The notes under the pieces are model-generated. The model made no database searches. It was not told the origin of the DNA and saw only the letters and a list, made by a program, of their open reading frames with translations. 64,000 nt of DNA from JALZVT01 sp039029135 (GTDB lineage Bacteria; Pseudomonadota; Gammaproteobacteria; Pseudomonadales; Azotimanducaceae). The stretch lies in contig JBCCGT010000002.1 in the NCBI GenBank assembly GCA_039029135.1, positions 248,001 through 312,000 on the forward strand, read 5' to 3'. The position numbers and the translations under genes were made by a program. Position 1 is the stretch's first letter; each line of letters starts with the position of its first letter. Below, one piece after another: positions 34,147 through 42,324 of this stretch.

Positions 34147-37100
34147 ATATGCGTCTCATCGCGCGCCGGCTTGCCGTACCAGTAGTCCGGCTGCGACCAG
34201 GTTCGAAAGCCCCAGGTCGCCCAGCGAATGAGCGCGAATGCGAGCCACAGCGACCAGACCAGCATCATCACCCGGTAGATCCATAGCGGCACCGAGAACA
34301 CCCACGGAGAAGGCAGCACGCCGTCGGCCCGATCGACGAACCAGCGCAGGAACCAGCCGGAGGAACCGTTGCCCTCGATCTGCATCTCGGGGGTCCCGAG
34401 CAGCGCGTTCGGCACGCTCAGCACCAGCGCGAGGCCGGTGATCAAGCCGAAGCCTGCCAGTGCGATCTGCACCAGGTTCTTCAACCAGCGCGCGTCGATC
34501 GCGGCAAGGATGACCCCGCGGGCCCTGAAGGCCAGGAACCACAGCGCCATCAAGAGCGTCAGCTCGAGGCTCGCGATCGCCAGCCCGAGGGACAGAAACA
34601 GCGCATCGGTGCGCGTCAGCGGAATGCCGGGCAGGCGGCTGAGCAGCAGCGCGAGCACCAGCACCACGACCAGCACCGGCCAGAACTGCAGCGCGGGTCC
34701 CAGCGTCGGCCCGCCGAGCAGCAGCACCCAGCGATCGCGCGGCAGGCTGACCTCGGTGGTCACATTGCTGAGCGGCAGGGCCATGCCGGGTGCGGCCACG
34801 CGATGAAGCATCGCCAGCTCGCTGCGCCGCTGCCATTCGATTTCATAGCTCGGCTCGCCGGGATTCACCGGCAGAGTGATGACATTGTCAGTCAGCGGGA
34901 TGGGTTCGTCGCGACCGTTGACGCTGAGCCGATTGAGGGTGTTGTCACCGTCTGGCAGCCGCAGGTCGACGGTGCCGCCCTGGCTCGCCCGCAGCCGAAC
35001 GATCAGTCTGTGCGTCTCCAGCCGGCTGCCAACGTCGACGCTGTGGTCGAGCTGCTGCACCGTCAAGGTCGGGCCGTCGACGGGTACGGTCGCGGTGATC
35101 GACAGCTCGAGCGTCTCCCCGGCCTGCGGTCGAAACAGCAGGCTGTCGTCGTCAGCAAGAGTATCCAGTCCACTGGTGGCGACATGCCAGAAGTTGCTGG
35201 CCTGAACCGACCAGATCTCGAAGCGATCGCGCAGCGCGGGGGCCGTGAGCTCCAGCGACGACCGGGGTTCCATGCGACTGGACCAACTCACGGCTCGATC
35301 GGCGACGCCGAAGAAAACCTGAGCCGCGCCGGCCGTCGCCTTGATCGATTCGTCCAGCACTTCTTCGCCGGGTAGCAGCGCCACCTCGAGCTGCATGGCG
35401 CCACGCTCGGGAGCGAGCCGCGATACTGTCGTGCGCAAGAGCCACTCCCGGTCGAAAATCAGTTCCCGTTCGACCTCGACGAACGGCGGCGCCGGATCGG
35501 GCGTCAGCGTCGTGCTGGCGCTCGCGGCCTTGCTCTGATCGCGCCGGAGCAGGGTCAAGCTGCCGCGGGCCGCGCGGCCGTCCACCAGACCCGCGATCGT
35601 CCAGGCGCTATTGCCACGCCAGGCAATGCGCGCGGGCGCGACCGGCCAGTTCAGCGTGGCGCGGTCGACGCCAATCAGCGAACCGCGCAAGGCCACCACG
35701 CGCGTGCCCGCCGACAGCGCAATCTGCAGACCACCGCTAGGCGCGCGCGTCAGCGCCGCATCGCGCCCTCCGACCGCCGCCGAGGCGATCTGCCAGACTT
35801 CGCTATTGGGCAGATCCAGCGCGACGAACGCGCCGCTGTGGACGATGAGTTCGACGCCGAGTTCGTCGGCGCCGGGCGTCAGCGTCGCGCGTTCGATGCT
35901 CGCACAGCCGGGGAAACAGGCCGGCGGTTCCAGCAGGCGCTGCTCGAGCTCTTTGAGCAACTCGGCATCCGGCAGCTCGGCGGCGCCAGGCTCCGCGTAG
36001 CCCACGAGCAGCACGGCGAGAATGACCGGCGCAACGCGCCGCAATACCCCGGGCAAGCGAGCGCGCGTCGCGTCCGGCACGAGTCCGGCCAGCAGCAGGC
36101 CGCTCAGCAGCAGCGCGAGCAGCGCCGTCGCGGCATGCCCGAAGCGCACGGCGGCCGGACCGGCGAGCGTCAGATCGAGCGGCTGGCTGGCGGGCACCGG
36201 CCCGTCCCAGATGAGTCGCGCTGTCCGCCAGCGCCAGTTCGGCAGACCCGGCCCGGTCTGAATCTCCAGATCGTCTGCGTACTGGTAGCGCTTGACGCGC
36301 GCGCCAGTAACCACGATCTCCTCGATCGCAGCAGACGAGCGCACCGTCGAGGAGACGATGTCCGCGGGCATGGACGTTCTCGCCTTGTCCGTCACGGCGT
36401 CGAACTGGAAGGCCTCTTGTTGCATGCGGCTGACCGAGCCGCGATCGAGCTGCGGATACAGCGCCGTGCGCGCGTTCGACACCGCAAAGCCGACGGCGAC
36501 GATCGCCGTCATCGCCAACCACAGCCAGGCGCCGACGAATCCCCAGCGTCGCAGGCGCCCGCCGCCGCCCGCCGCCTCTGTATCCGTCGCGCCGAACTGG
36601 CGCAAGAGCGCGAGCAGCGCGATGCCGATCAACCACAGCAGCGGCAGCGGCGTCCCGGGCTGAGTCCCCGCCACTAGTGCGGCCAGCGTGACGAACGCGA
36701 AACCGCGCCCGAGAAAGCGCCAGGCCAGCACGGTCGCCAGCACCAACACGAACAGATCCCACAGGCCGAACCGCTCGAGCCACGCGTCCGGCGCCCGGTC
36801 TACGCCGCGCGCCCACAGCAGCCGCCAGCCCGGCGGCAGATAAAGACTCGCCCGCAGCTCCTGAGCGTCGACCCGCCAGCCGCTGGCCGTCAGCTCGCGG
36901 CGATCGGGCAGCGCGCTGACGGCCTCGATCCGATACTCGCCGATGCCCAGTTCCACGCCGGGCTCGCTGCCGTCCTGCAGCCGGTTAATCAGTGCGTTGT
37001 CGCCGTCGATGCTGATGCGGCCGAGCGGATAGCTCGCGCCGAGCCGAGCGGGCGTGACGACATCGGCATTCAGCATATCCCGCGTGATCACACCGTCGCC

Positions 37101-38240
37101 GGCGAAGTGCAACCACATCTCGCGCGTGATCGAAAACTGATTGGGCAGCGGATTCGGATTGCCGCGCTGTTCGATCGCAAGCTGCAGGCGTTCCTGGCCG
37201 CGCAGCACATAGCCGCGCGCGCTGTCGGCGTCGAACGGGGTACCCACCGAATTGAGATCGATCGGCGTGCCGCCGCTCACGCGAGTGAGCTGCAGGCGGC
37301 GATTCGGCACGAACGCCCAGATCTCCTCAGGCGGCCAGTCTGGCGTGGCCGGATTGGGGCCGATCTCGGTGACGAGCGAGGTCGCCCGCGCCACGATCGA
37401 GACTTCGTGCTCGCCGGGTTCAAGCTGCACCTGCAGGTTGCCGTCCGAGTTCAGCCGCGCCGGCAGATCGCTGTCGAATTCGGTGACGCGGAAGCCCTCC
37501 GGCAGCGTCCGGCCCAGCGTCACCAAACGTGCCGAGCCGGCGACGGATAGCTCCAAGACGATGCGCAGCAAGAGCGGATAGCCGTCGCGCAGCTCGCGAT
37601 ACACGTCCACATCGAGACTGTTGCGTGCAGCCGCGGCCGCTGGCCCATCCGCGGCGCGACCAAAGTACAGCCGACCCCGATCGATGCGCGGTCGCGCGAC
37701 GCGTTCGCCGTCAAGGCGCAGTTCGATTGCGGCGGTCTGCGGTGGCACCGCAACCGAGCTCGGCCGCGCGGTCCAGGGAATCAGGCCCGAGACTTCGTGC
37801 CGACCAGACGTCAGCCAGACGCTCGGTCGCCCGCCCAGCACCACCAGGGTCTCTTCGCCGCGGCGCACCGCGACCGGCGGTCGCGAGATGGAGCCCGGCA
37901 GATAGACCCGACCCGGCGCGTACACGTCGACCAACGTGCGAAACCCCAGCCCCTGATCGGTGACATCGATCGCGAGCTTCGAGTACCACGCGCAGGCGGC
38001 CGGCTTGCCCGTATCGACGGCCCGCGGGCATGCCAGATTGTCGTGCTTGGCCAGCACCCAAGGTACCCAGGGCGCCAGTTCCTCGGGCACGTCCGCACGG
38101 TTGGGGTCTAGGTCGCCATGCGCCGCAGGCATAAAGAGCGCCGCAGGCATAAAGAGCGCCGCAGGCATAAAGAGCGCCGCACCGAGCCGGCGCAAAAGGC
38201 CGCTGAGGATTCCCCGTGAGCCACCGCCGCCGTTGACCAT
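34143..38240 (-). CDS. Giant membrane protein of unknown function, 1365 residues
   Basis: The ATG at 38240 follows GGAG six bases upstream. The signal peptide contains a threefold repeat (AALFMP). The next 400 residues are beta-rich and exported, with an EXCACAWY-like Cys pair region (LACPRAVDTGKPAACAWYSK). Clusters of membrane helices near residues 500-610 and 705-745 alternate with large extracytoplasmic beta domains, and a final helical group lies at about 1190-1350. I recognise no named family. The overlap with the CPBP protease gene implies coexpression. It may be an envelope assembly or adhesion factor, but nothing in the sequence proves it. Confidence 0.8.
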   Translation of the reverse strand: MVNGGGGSRGILSGLLRRLGAALFMPAALFMPAALFMPAAHGDLDPNRADVPEELAPWVPWVLAKHDNLACPRAVDTGKPAACAWYSKLAIDVTDQGLGFRTLVDVYAPGRVYLPGSISRPPVAVRRGEETLVVLGGRPSVWLTSGRHEVSGLIPWTARPSSVAVPPQTAAIELRLDGERVARPRIDRGRLYFGRAADGPAAAAARNSLDVDVYRELRDGYPLLLRIVLELSVAGSARLVTLGRTLPEGFRVTEFDSDLPARLNSDGNLQVQLEPGEHEVSIVARATSLVTEIGPNPATPDWPPEEIWAFVPNRRLQLTRVSGGTPIDLNSVGTPFDADSARGYVLRGQERLQLAIEQRGNPNPLPNQFSITREMWLHFAGDGVITRDMLNADVVTPARLGASYPLGRISIDGDNALINRLQDGSEPGVELGIGEYRIEAVSALPDRRELTASGWRVDAQELRASLYLPPGWRLLWARGVDRAPDAWLERFGLWDLFVLVLATVLAWRFLGRGFAFVTLAALVAGTQPGTPLPLLWLIGIALLALLRQFGATDTEAAGGGGRLRRWGFVGAWLWLAMTAIVAVGFAVSNARTALYPQLDRGSVSRMQQEAFQFDAVTDKARTSMPADIVSSTVRSSAAIEEIVVTGARVKRYQYADDLEIQTGPGLPNWRWRTARLIWDGPVPASQPLDLTLAGPAAVRFGHAATALLALLLSGLLLAGLVPDATRARLPGVLRRVAPVILAVLLVGYAEPGAAELPDAELLKELEQRLLEPPACFPGCASIERATLTPGADELGVELIVHSGAFVALDLPNSEVWQIASAAVGGRDAALTRAPSGGLQIALSAGTRVVALRGSLIGVDRATLNWPVAPARIAWRGNSAWTIAGLVDGRAARGSLTLLRRDQSKAASASTTLTPDPAPPFVEVERELIFDREWLLRTTVSRLAPERGAMQLEVALLPGEEVLDESIKATAGAAQVFFGVADRAVSWSSRMEPRSSLELTAPALRDRFEIWSVQASNFWHVATSGLDTLADDDSLLFRPQAGETLELSITATVPVDGPTLTVQQLDHSVDVGSRLETHRLIVRLRASQGGTVDLRLPDGDNTLNRLSVNGRDEPIPLTDNVITLPVNPGEPSYEIEWQRRSELAMLHRVAAPGMALPLSNVTTEVSLPRDRWVLLLGGPTLGPALQFWPVLVVVLVLALLLSRLPGIPLTRTDALFLSLGLAIASLELTLLMALWFLAFRARGVILAAIDARWLKNLVQIALAGFGLITGLALVLSVPNALLGTPEMQIEGNGSSGWFLRWFVDRADGVLPSPWVFSVPLWIYRVMMLVWSLWLAFALIRWATWGFRTWSQPDYWYGKPARDETHM
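38122..38175 (-). repeat. Three tandem 18-bp repeats inside a signal peptide
   Basis: GCCGCAGGCATAAAGAGC is repeated three times without change (38122-38139, 38140-38157, 38158-38175). On the reverse strand it encodes AALFMP three times, lengthening the hydrophobic core of the giant protein's signal peptide. Confidence 0.9.
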
Positions 38241-38423
38241 CCCTCGCTCCCTGACTATTCGCTTTCCCGCAAACCGTCGCCATCATAGCGGACCCGACCT
38301 ATCGATCCGGAGGCGATTCGGATGCGTGCCGAAGGTCGGCGTCGGTGTAGACTGGTCGTCCACTCGCGACACAAAACCGCCGTCTGGGGGCGACGCAACC
38401 TTGTAGCGCAAGCTTTTGACGGA

Positions 38424-38439
38424 GCCCGCCTACGCGGGC
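38424..38439 (+). other. Perfect 6-bp hairpin in the aldehyde dehydrogenase leader
   Basis: GCCCGC-CTAC-GCGGGC, 40 bp before the GTG start at 38480. There is no T-run, so it is not a classic terminator; it may tune mRNA stability. Confidence 0.35.
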
Positions 38440-38479
38440 CAACAAAGTTCAATCTGCCAACGTAACTAGGGAGACCAAC

Positions 38480-39907
38480 GTGCAGCATAGCCAACAGTTT
38501 TACATCAACGGCGAATGGGTCGCGCCAACCACCAGCGACAGCCTGGATGTCATCAATCCGGCAAACGAAGAAGTGATCGGCCAGATCGCCATGGGCGGCG
38601 CCGAGGACATCAATCGCGCGGTCGCGGCCGCGAAGACGGCGTTCGAGTCCTTTTCGCAGACGACGCGCGAAGAACGCGTGGATCTGCTGTCTCGCATCAT
38701 CGAGGTCTACAAGGGTCGGCTGCCCGAGATCGCGCAGACCATAAGCCAGGAAATGGGCGCGCCGCTGCCGCTCGCCAACGCCGCCCAGGCACCGGCAGGT
38801 CTCGGGCACTTCATGACCACGCTCGCCGTGCTGAAGAACTACGAGTTCGAAGAGGATCGTGGCAAGGCGCGCATCGTCAAGGAGCCGGCCGGCGTCTGCG
38901 GGCTGATCACGCCCTGGAACTGGCCCATCAATCAGATTGCCTGCAAGGTCGCGCCCGCCCTGGCGGCAGGCTGCACGATGGTGCTGAAGCCCTCGGAGGT
39001 CGCGCCCTATAACGCGCTGCTGTTCGCGGAGGTCATGGAGGAGGCTGGCGTGCCTGCCGGCGTCTTTAACCTCGTGAACGGCGACGGCCCCGTGGTCGGC
39101 GCCACCCTGTCGGCCCATCCAGACATCGACATGATGTCGTTCACCGGCTCCACCCGTGCCGGCGTCGAGGTCGCCCGCAACGCTGCATCCACCGTTAAGC
39201 GCGTGGCCCAGGAGCTGGGCGGCAAGTCGGCCAACATCATCCTGGATGACGCTGACCTGCCCGCCGCCATCTCTCGCGACGTGTTCGGCATGTGCATGAA
39301 TTCCGGCCAGTCCTGCAACGCCGGCACCCGCATGCTGGTACCGCACGCGCGCATGGCAGAGGCGGCCGGGATCGCCAAGGCCGCCGCAGAGCAGGTCAAG
39401 GTGGGCGACCCCGCCGCCGACGGCACGACCATCGGCCCCGTCGTCTCGCGCGTGCAGTGGGACAAGATCCAGGGTCTGATCCAGCAGGGCATCGACGAGG
39501 GCGCCACGCTCGAGACGGGCGGCACCGGCCTGCCCGACGGCCTGAACGCCGGCTACTACGTGAAGCCGACCGTGTTCTCGAATGTCACCAACGACATGTC
39601 CATCGCCCAGCAGGAAATCTTCGGACCCGTGCTGTCGCTGATCGGCTATGAGGACGACGACGAGGCGGTGCGCATCGCGAACGACACGCTCTACGGTCTG
39701 TCGGGCTACATCTCGTCGAGCAACCCCGAGCGGGCGCAGGCCGTGGCCCGTCGCATGCGCACGGGTAACGTGCATCTGAACGGCGCGGGCCCGGACAACG
39801 CTGCACCCTTCGGCGGTTACAAGCAGTCCGGCAACGGCCGCGAATGGGGCCAGGAAGGCTTCGAGGAGTTTCTCGAAGTGAAGGCGATCCTCGGCTACAA
39901 CGGCTAG
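38480..39907 (+). CDS. NAD(P)-dependent aldehyde dehydrogenase
   Basis: A 475-residue enzyme starting at GTG behind AGGGAG. The oxyanion/Asn region is LITPWNWPINQI, the catalytic Glu is in QELGGKSANIIL, and the catalytic Cys is in MNSGQSCNAGTRMLVP. The C-terminal FGGYKQSGNGREWGQEGFEE is a standard ALDH ending. It oxidises an aldehyde to the acid with NAD or NADP; the substrate is unknown. The next gene starts 81 bp downstream in the same direction. Confidence 0.93.
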   Translation: MQHSQQFYINGEWVAPTTSDSLDVINPANEEVIGQIAMGGAEDINRAVAAAKTAFESFSQTTREERVDLLSRIIEVYKGRLPEIAQTISQEMGAPLPLANAAQAPAGLGHFMTTLAVLKNYEFEEDRGKARIVKEPAGVCGLITPWNWPINQIACKVAPALAAGCTMVLKPSEVAPYNALLFAEVMEEAGVPAGVFNLVNGDGPVVGATLSAHPDIDMMSFTGSTRAGVEVARNAASTVKRVAQELGGKSANIILDDADLPAAISRDVFGMCMNSGQSCNAGTRMLVPHARMAEAAGIAKAAAEQVKVGDPAADGTTIGPVVSRVQWDKIQGLIQQGIDEGATLETGGTGLPDGLNAGYYVKPTVFSNVTNDMSIAQQEIFGPVLSLIGYEDDDEAVRIANDTLYGLSGYISSSNPERAQAVARRMRTGNVHLNGAGPDNAAPFGGYKQSGNGREWGQEGFEEFLEVKAILGYNG

Positions 39908-39987
39908 CTAAGGGTCGAGGCGCGTTCGAGCTGCCGCGAGCGGCTCGAACGCGTGGATCTCTCCCCACCCGTTCAGGAAATCCCACT

Positions 39988-41190
39988 TTGCTCAGATCAC
40001 GAGTGTCCCTCTGGGCATTGTTGCTCAGCGCCGCGGCCGCCTGCACCACCGCGCCAGTCGATGTTCCCGTCGACGATCAGCTCGCCCGCGAGGCCACTTC
40101 GATTCTGTTCTGGCCGGAAGCCGTTCAAATCGAGGGCTACCGGACGATTGCGCAGCAATTCCCAACCCGCCGCGTGGCCGCGAGCGCCGAGCCGCTGCCG
40201 CTCCCGGCGGCGAACGATCCGCTTGATCCACGCTCCATCCGCTTCCCCGCCTTCGACGCCGAGATCAGCCTGCACGACTGGCTCACGCGCGACCGCGTCG
40301 TCGGCGCCATCGTCGTTCATCGGGGCGAAGTGCTGCACGAGTCCTACCGCTTCGGCAATACGGCCGAGTCGCCGTGGATCTCCTTTTCCGTCGCCAAGTC
40401 GCTGACCTCGATGCTCATCGGCGCCGCCATCAGGGACGGCTATATCGCCAGCGTCGACGACCCCGTCGCCGACTATCTGCCGCTACTGCGCAGCTCCGGC
40501 TACCGGGATGCGACGATCGAGGACGTGCTGCGCATGGCGTCGGGTGTCGCGTGGGACGAAAACTACTTCGACCCGAACTCGGACGTGAGTCGGGCCGGCG
40601 GCCTGAACGGTCTGCCGCTGATTCGCTATATGAGCGGCTTGCAGCGCGAAACTGAGCCCGGCGTGAAATTCAACTACAGCACCGGCGAGACCAATCTCGC
40701 GGGCGCCGTCCTGCGCGCGGCGATCGGTAACAACGCGGCAGAGTATCTGACCCACCGGATCTGGCAGCCGTTCGGCATGGAACACGATGCCACCTGGCTG
40801 TTGGCGGAAGCCGGCGGCGGCGAGCTGGGGGGCTGCTGCCTGAACGCGACGCTGCGCGACTACGCGCGCATCGGGCTGTTTGCATTAGGCGGCGGCGTGC
40901 TTGCGGACGGCAAGGGGGTACTTGCGGATGGCTGGATGCGCGAATCGGTGGCGCCCTCGCCGGGCTATGCCGGTTACGGCTATCTGTGGTGGCTGGGCGC
41001 TGATTCGAGGTTCGGCGCCCGCGGCATCTTCGGTCAGATGATCCACATCGATCCCAAGCGCGAGCTCGTGATCGCCTTCCACGGCGCGTGGCGCGCCGCC
41101 GTGGGCCGTGAGCTGGGCGCCAGGCGCGCCCAGGCAGTCGAGGCCATTACTGCGGCGGTAGACGCGCGAGGCGGCGCGAACCGGGAATAG
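39988..41190 (+). CDS. Beta-lactamase-fold serine hydrolase, lipoprotein
   Basis: A 400-residue protein. I chose the TTG at 39988 because AGGAAA lies seven bases upstream and it yields a lipoprotein signal (SLWALLLSAAAACTTAP). The catalytic SxxK is SFSVAKSLTSMLIG, the second motif is YSTGETN, and IFGQMIHIDP near the C-terminus takes the KTG position. This is a class C beta-lactamase/esterase relative; substrate and antibiotic activity are not predictable. It is probably cotranscribed with the aldehyde dehydrogenase. Confidence 0.85.
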   Translation: MLRSRVSLWALLLSAAAACTTAPVDVPVDDQLAREATSILFWPEAVQIEGYRTIAQQFPTRRVAASAEPLPLPAANDPLDPRSIRFPAFDAEISLHDWLTRDRVVGAIVVHRGEVLHESYRFGNTAESPWISFSVAKSLTSMLIGAAIRDGYIASVDDPVADYLPLLRSSGYRDATIEDVLRMASGVAWDENYFDPNSDVSRAGGLNGLPLIRYMSGLQRETEPGVKFNYSTGETNLAGAVLRAAIGNNAAEYLTHRIWQPFGMEHDATWLLAEAGGGELGGCCLNATLRDYARIGLFALGGGVLADGKGVLADGWMRESVAPSPGYAGYGYLWWLGADSRFGARGIFGQMIHIDPKRELVIAFHGAWRAAVGRELGARRAQAVEAITAAVDARGGANRE

Positions 41191-41214
41191 TCCGAACCGC
41201 GCCGATCACGGGCG

Positions 41215-41583
41215 TCACTCGCTGAGCGATTCCGCGAGCATGTAGCTGTTGCCGTCCGGATCGAAGAAGGTCGCCAGTTTCACGAGTCCCGGTATCGTCT
41301 GGGTATCCCCGTCGAACGACACGCCCTTGCCTTCCAGTTCGGTGCGCGCGGCGACGATGTCGACGACGCCAAACACCGGCGTCGTGCCACCGGCGCCGCT
41401 GACCGTTTCGTTGACGCCTAAGCCGAGGGTCACGTCGGCCGTCGGGGTCGTCATCTCCGCCCAGCCCGCCTCGTCCGCGCGAAACAACAGTTCGAGCCCC
41501 AATACCTCCTGAAACCAGGCGATGGATTCGTCCAGGTTGGTGACAGAACTGGCGAGCGTGATATCTCCCTTGAAGTCCGGCAT
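41215..41583 (-). CDS. VOC/glyoxalase family protein
   Basis: A 122-residue protein starting at the ATG at 41583, behind AGAGGA. It has one pair of beta-alpha-beta-beta-beta modules (ITLASSVTNLDESIAWFQEV, VFGVVDIVAARTELEGKGV, FFDPDGNSYMLAES). It is the size of one VOC subunit that dimerises around a metal site. It is divergent from the winged-helix regulator at 41723, which probably controls it. Confidence 0.88.
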   Translation of the reverse strand: MPDFKGDITLASSVTNLDESIAWFQEVLGLELLFRADEAGWAEMTTPTADVTLGLGVNETVSGAGGTTPVFGVVDIVAARTELEGKGVSFDGDTQTIPGLVKLATFFDPDGNSYMLAESLSE

Positions 41584-41619
41584 GTGTGCGTCCTCTTGCG
41601 TTGGCTCTATGTGTTGCTT

Positions 41620-41658
41620 TCGTGCGTCGCGGTCGTGCGTTGCGGTCGTGCGTTGTTC
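41620..41658. repeat. Three tandem 13-bp repeats in a divergent promoter region
   Basis: TCGTGCGTCGCGG, TCGTGCGTTGCGG and TCGTGCGTTGTTC run head to tail (41620-41632, 41633-41645, 41646-41658) between the VOC gene and the winged-helix regulator. The spacing is a little over one helical turn, suited to an array of regulator binding sites. Confidence 0.6.
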
Positions 41659-41722
41659 GACGTCACTCAGAAAAGTATACTCACCCGATCGCAGATGCAA
41701 CGATTCATTCGTTGGAGGTTAG

Positions 41723-42238
41723 TTGGAGGTCTTCCACAAACGCTGGCACCTGCGCGTCCTTGCGTTCCTGCACCAGCACCACGGCGCCCGGTTCGTGGAG
41801 TTCGGTCCGGCGCTCGGCATCAGCGCGGATTCGCTAACGCGAGCGCTGCAGGAATTGCAGGACGCGGGCTGGGTGATGCGCAATCCGGGCTACGGGCATC
41901 CGCTGCGCCCGGAGTACGTGCTCACCGAACGCGCGACGGCGCTGGCGGCGCAGTGCGCGCGCTTTGCCGCCTTGATTAGCGATCTCGGCGCCGGCCGCGC
42001 GGTCTATCACAAGTGGAGTGTTCCAGTGATCGTGACGATCGACGGCGGCATCGCGCGTTTCAACGCCTTGAAGCAGACGCTCGCCATCACACCGCGCGCG
42101 CTGCAACAGTCGCTGCAGCGCCTGGCGGATACGCGGCTGGTGACGGACGGCGATGGCTACGCGTTAACAACGCCGGGCGCAAAGATCGCCACCCTTGCCA
42201 ATCGGGTACTCGTGCAGCACGCCGCGCCCGGAGGCTGA
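41723..42238 (+). CDS. Tandem winged-helix (HxlR-like) transcriptional regulator
   Basis: A 171-residue protein starting at TTG, just behind GGAGG. It contains two HxlR-like winged helices: residues about 6-80 (KRWHLRVLAFLHQHHGARF, with GYGHPLRPEYVLTERATAL as wing) and about 96-165 (KWSVPVIVTIDGGIARF, with GDGYALTTPGAKI). Usual HxlR proteins have one domain of about 110 residues and dimerise; this one carries both halves in one chain. It is divergent from the VOC gene, with three 13-bp repeats between them. Confidence 0.78.
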   Translation: MEVFHKRWHLRVLAFLHQHHGARFVEFGPALGISADSLTRALQELQDAGWVMRNPGYGHPLRPEYVLTERATALAAQCARFAALISDLGAGRAVYHKWSVPVIVTIDGGIARFNALKQTLAITPRALQQSLQRLADTRLVTDGDGYALTTPGAKIATLANRVLVQHAAPGG

Positions 42239-42324
42239 GCGGATCGCCAGCCGAGCGCTATCGCGCGAGGAAACCTCCGAACGAGTCTCATAGACTCAGC
42301 GCGCGACGCTTGTTCAGAGGTTCG

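Noticed and set aside
38255..39775. 506-residue open frame antisense to the aldehyde dehydrogenase
   Set aside because: Its composition (Arg/Gly/His/Asp-rich, no domain) is a shadow of the GC-rich ALDH gene, which has full catalytic motifs.
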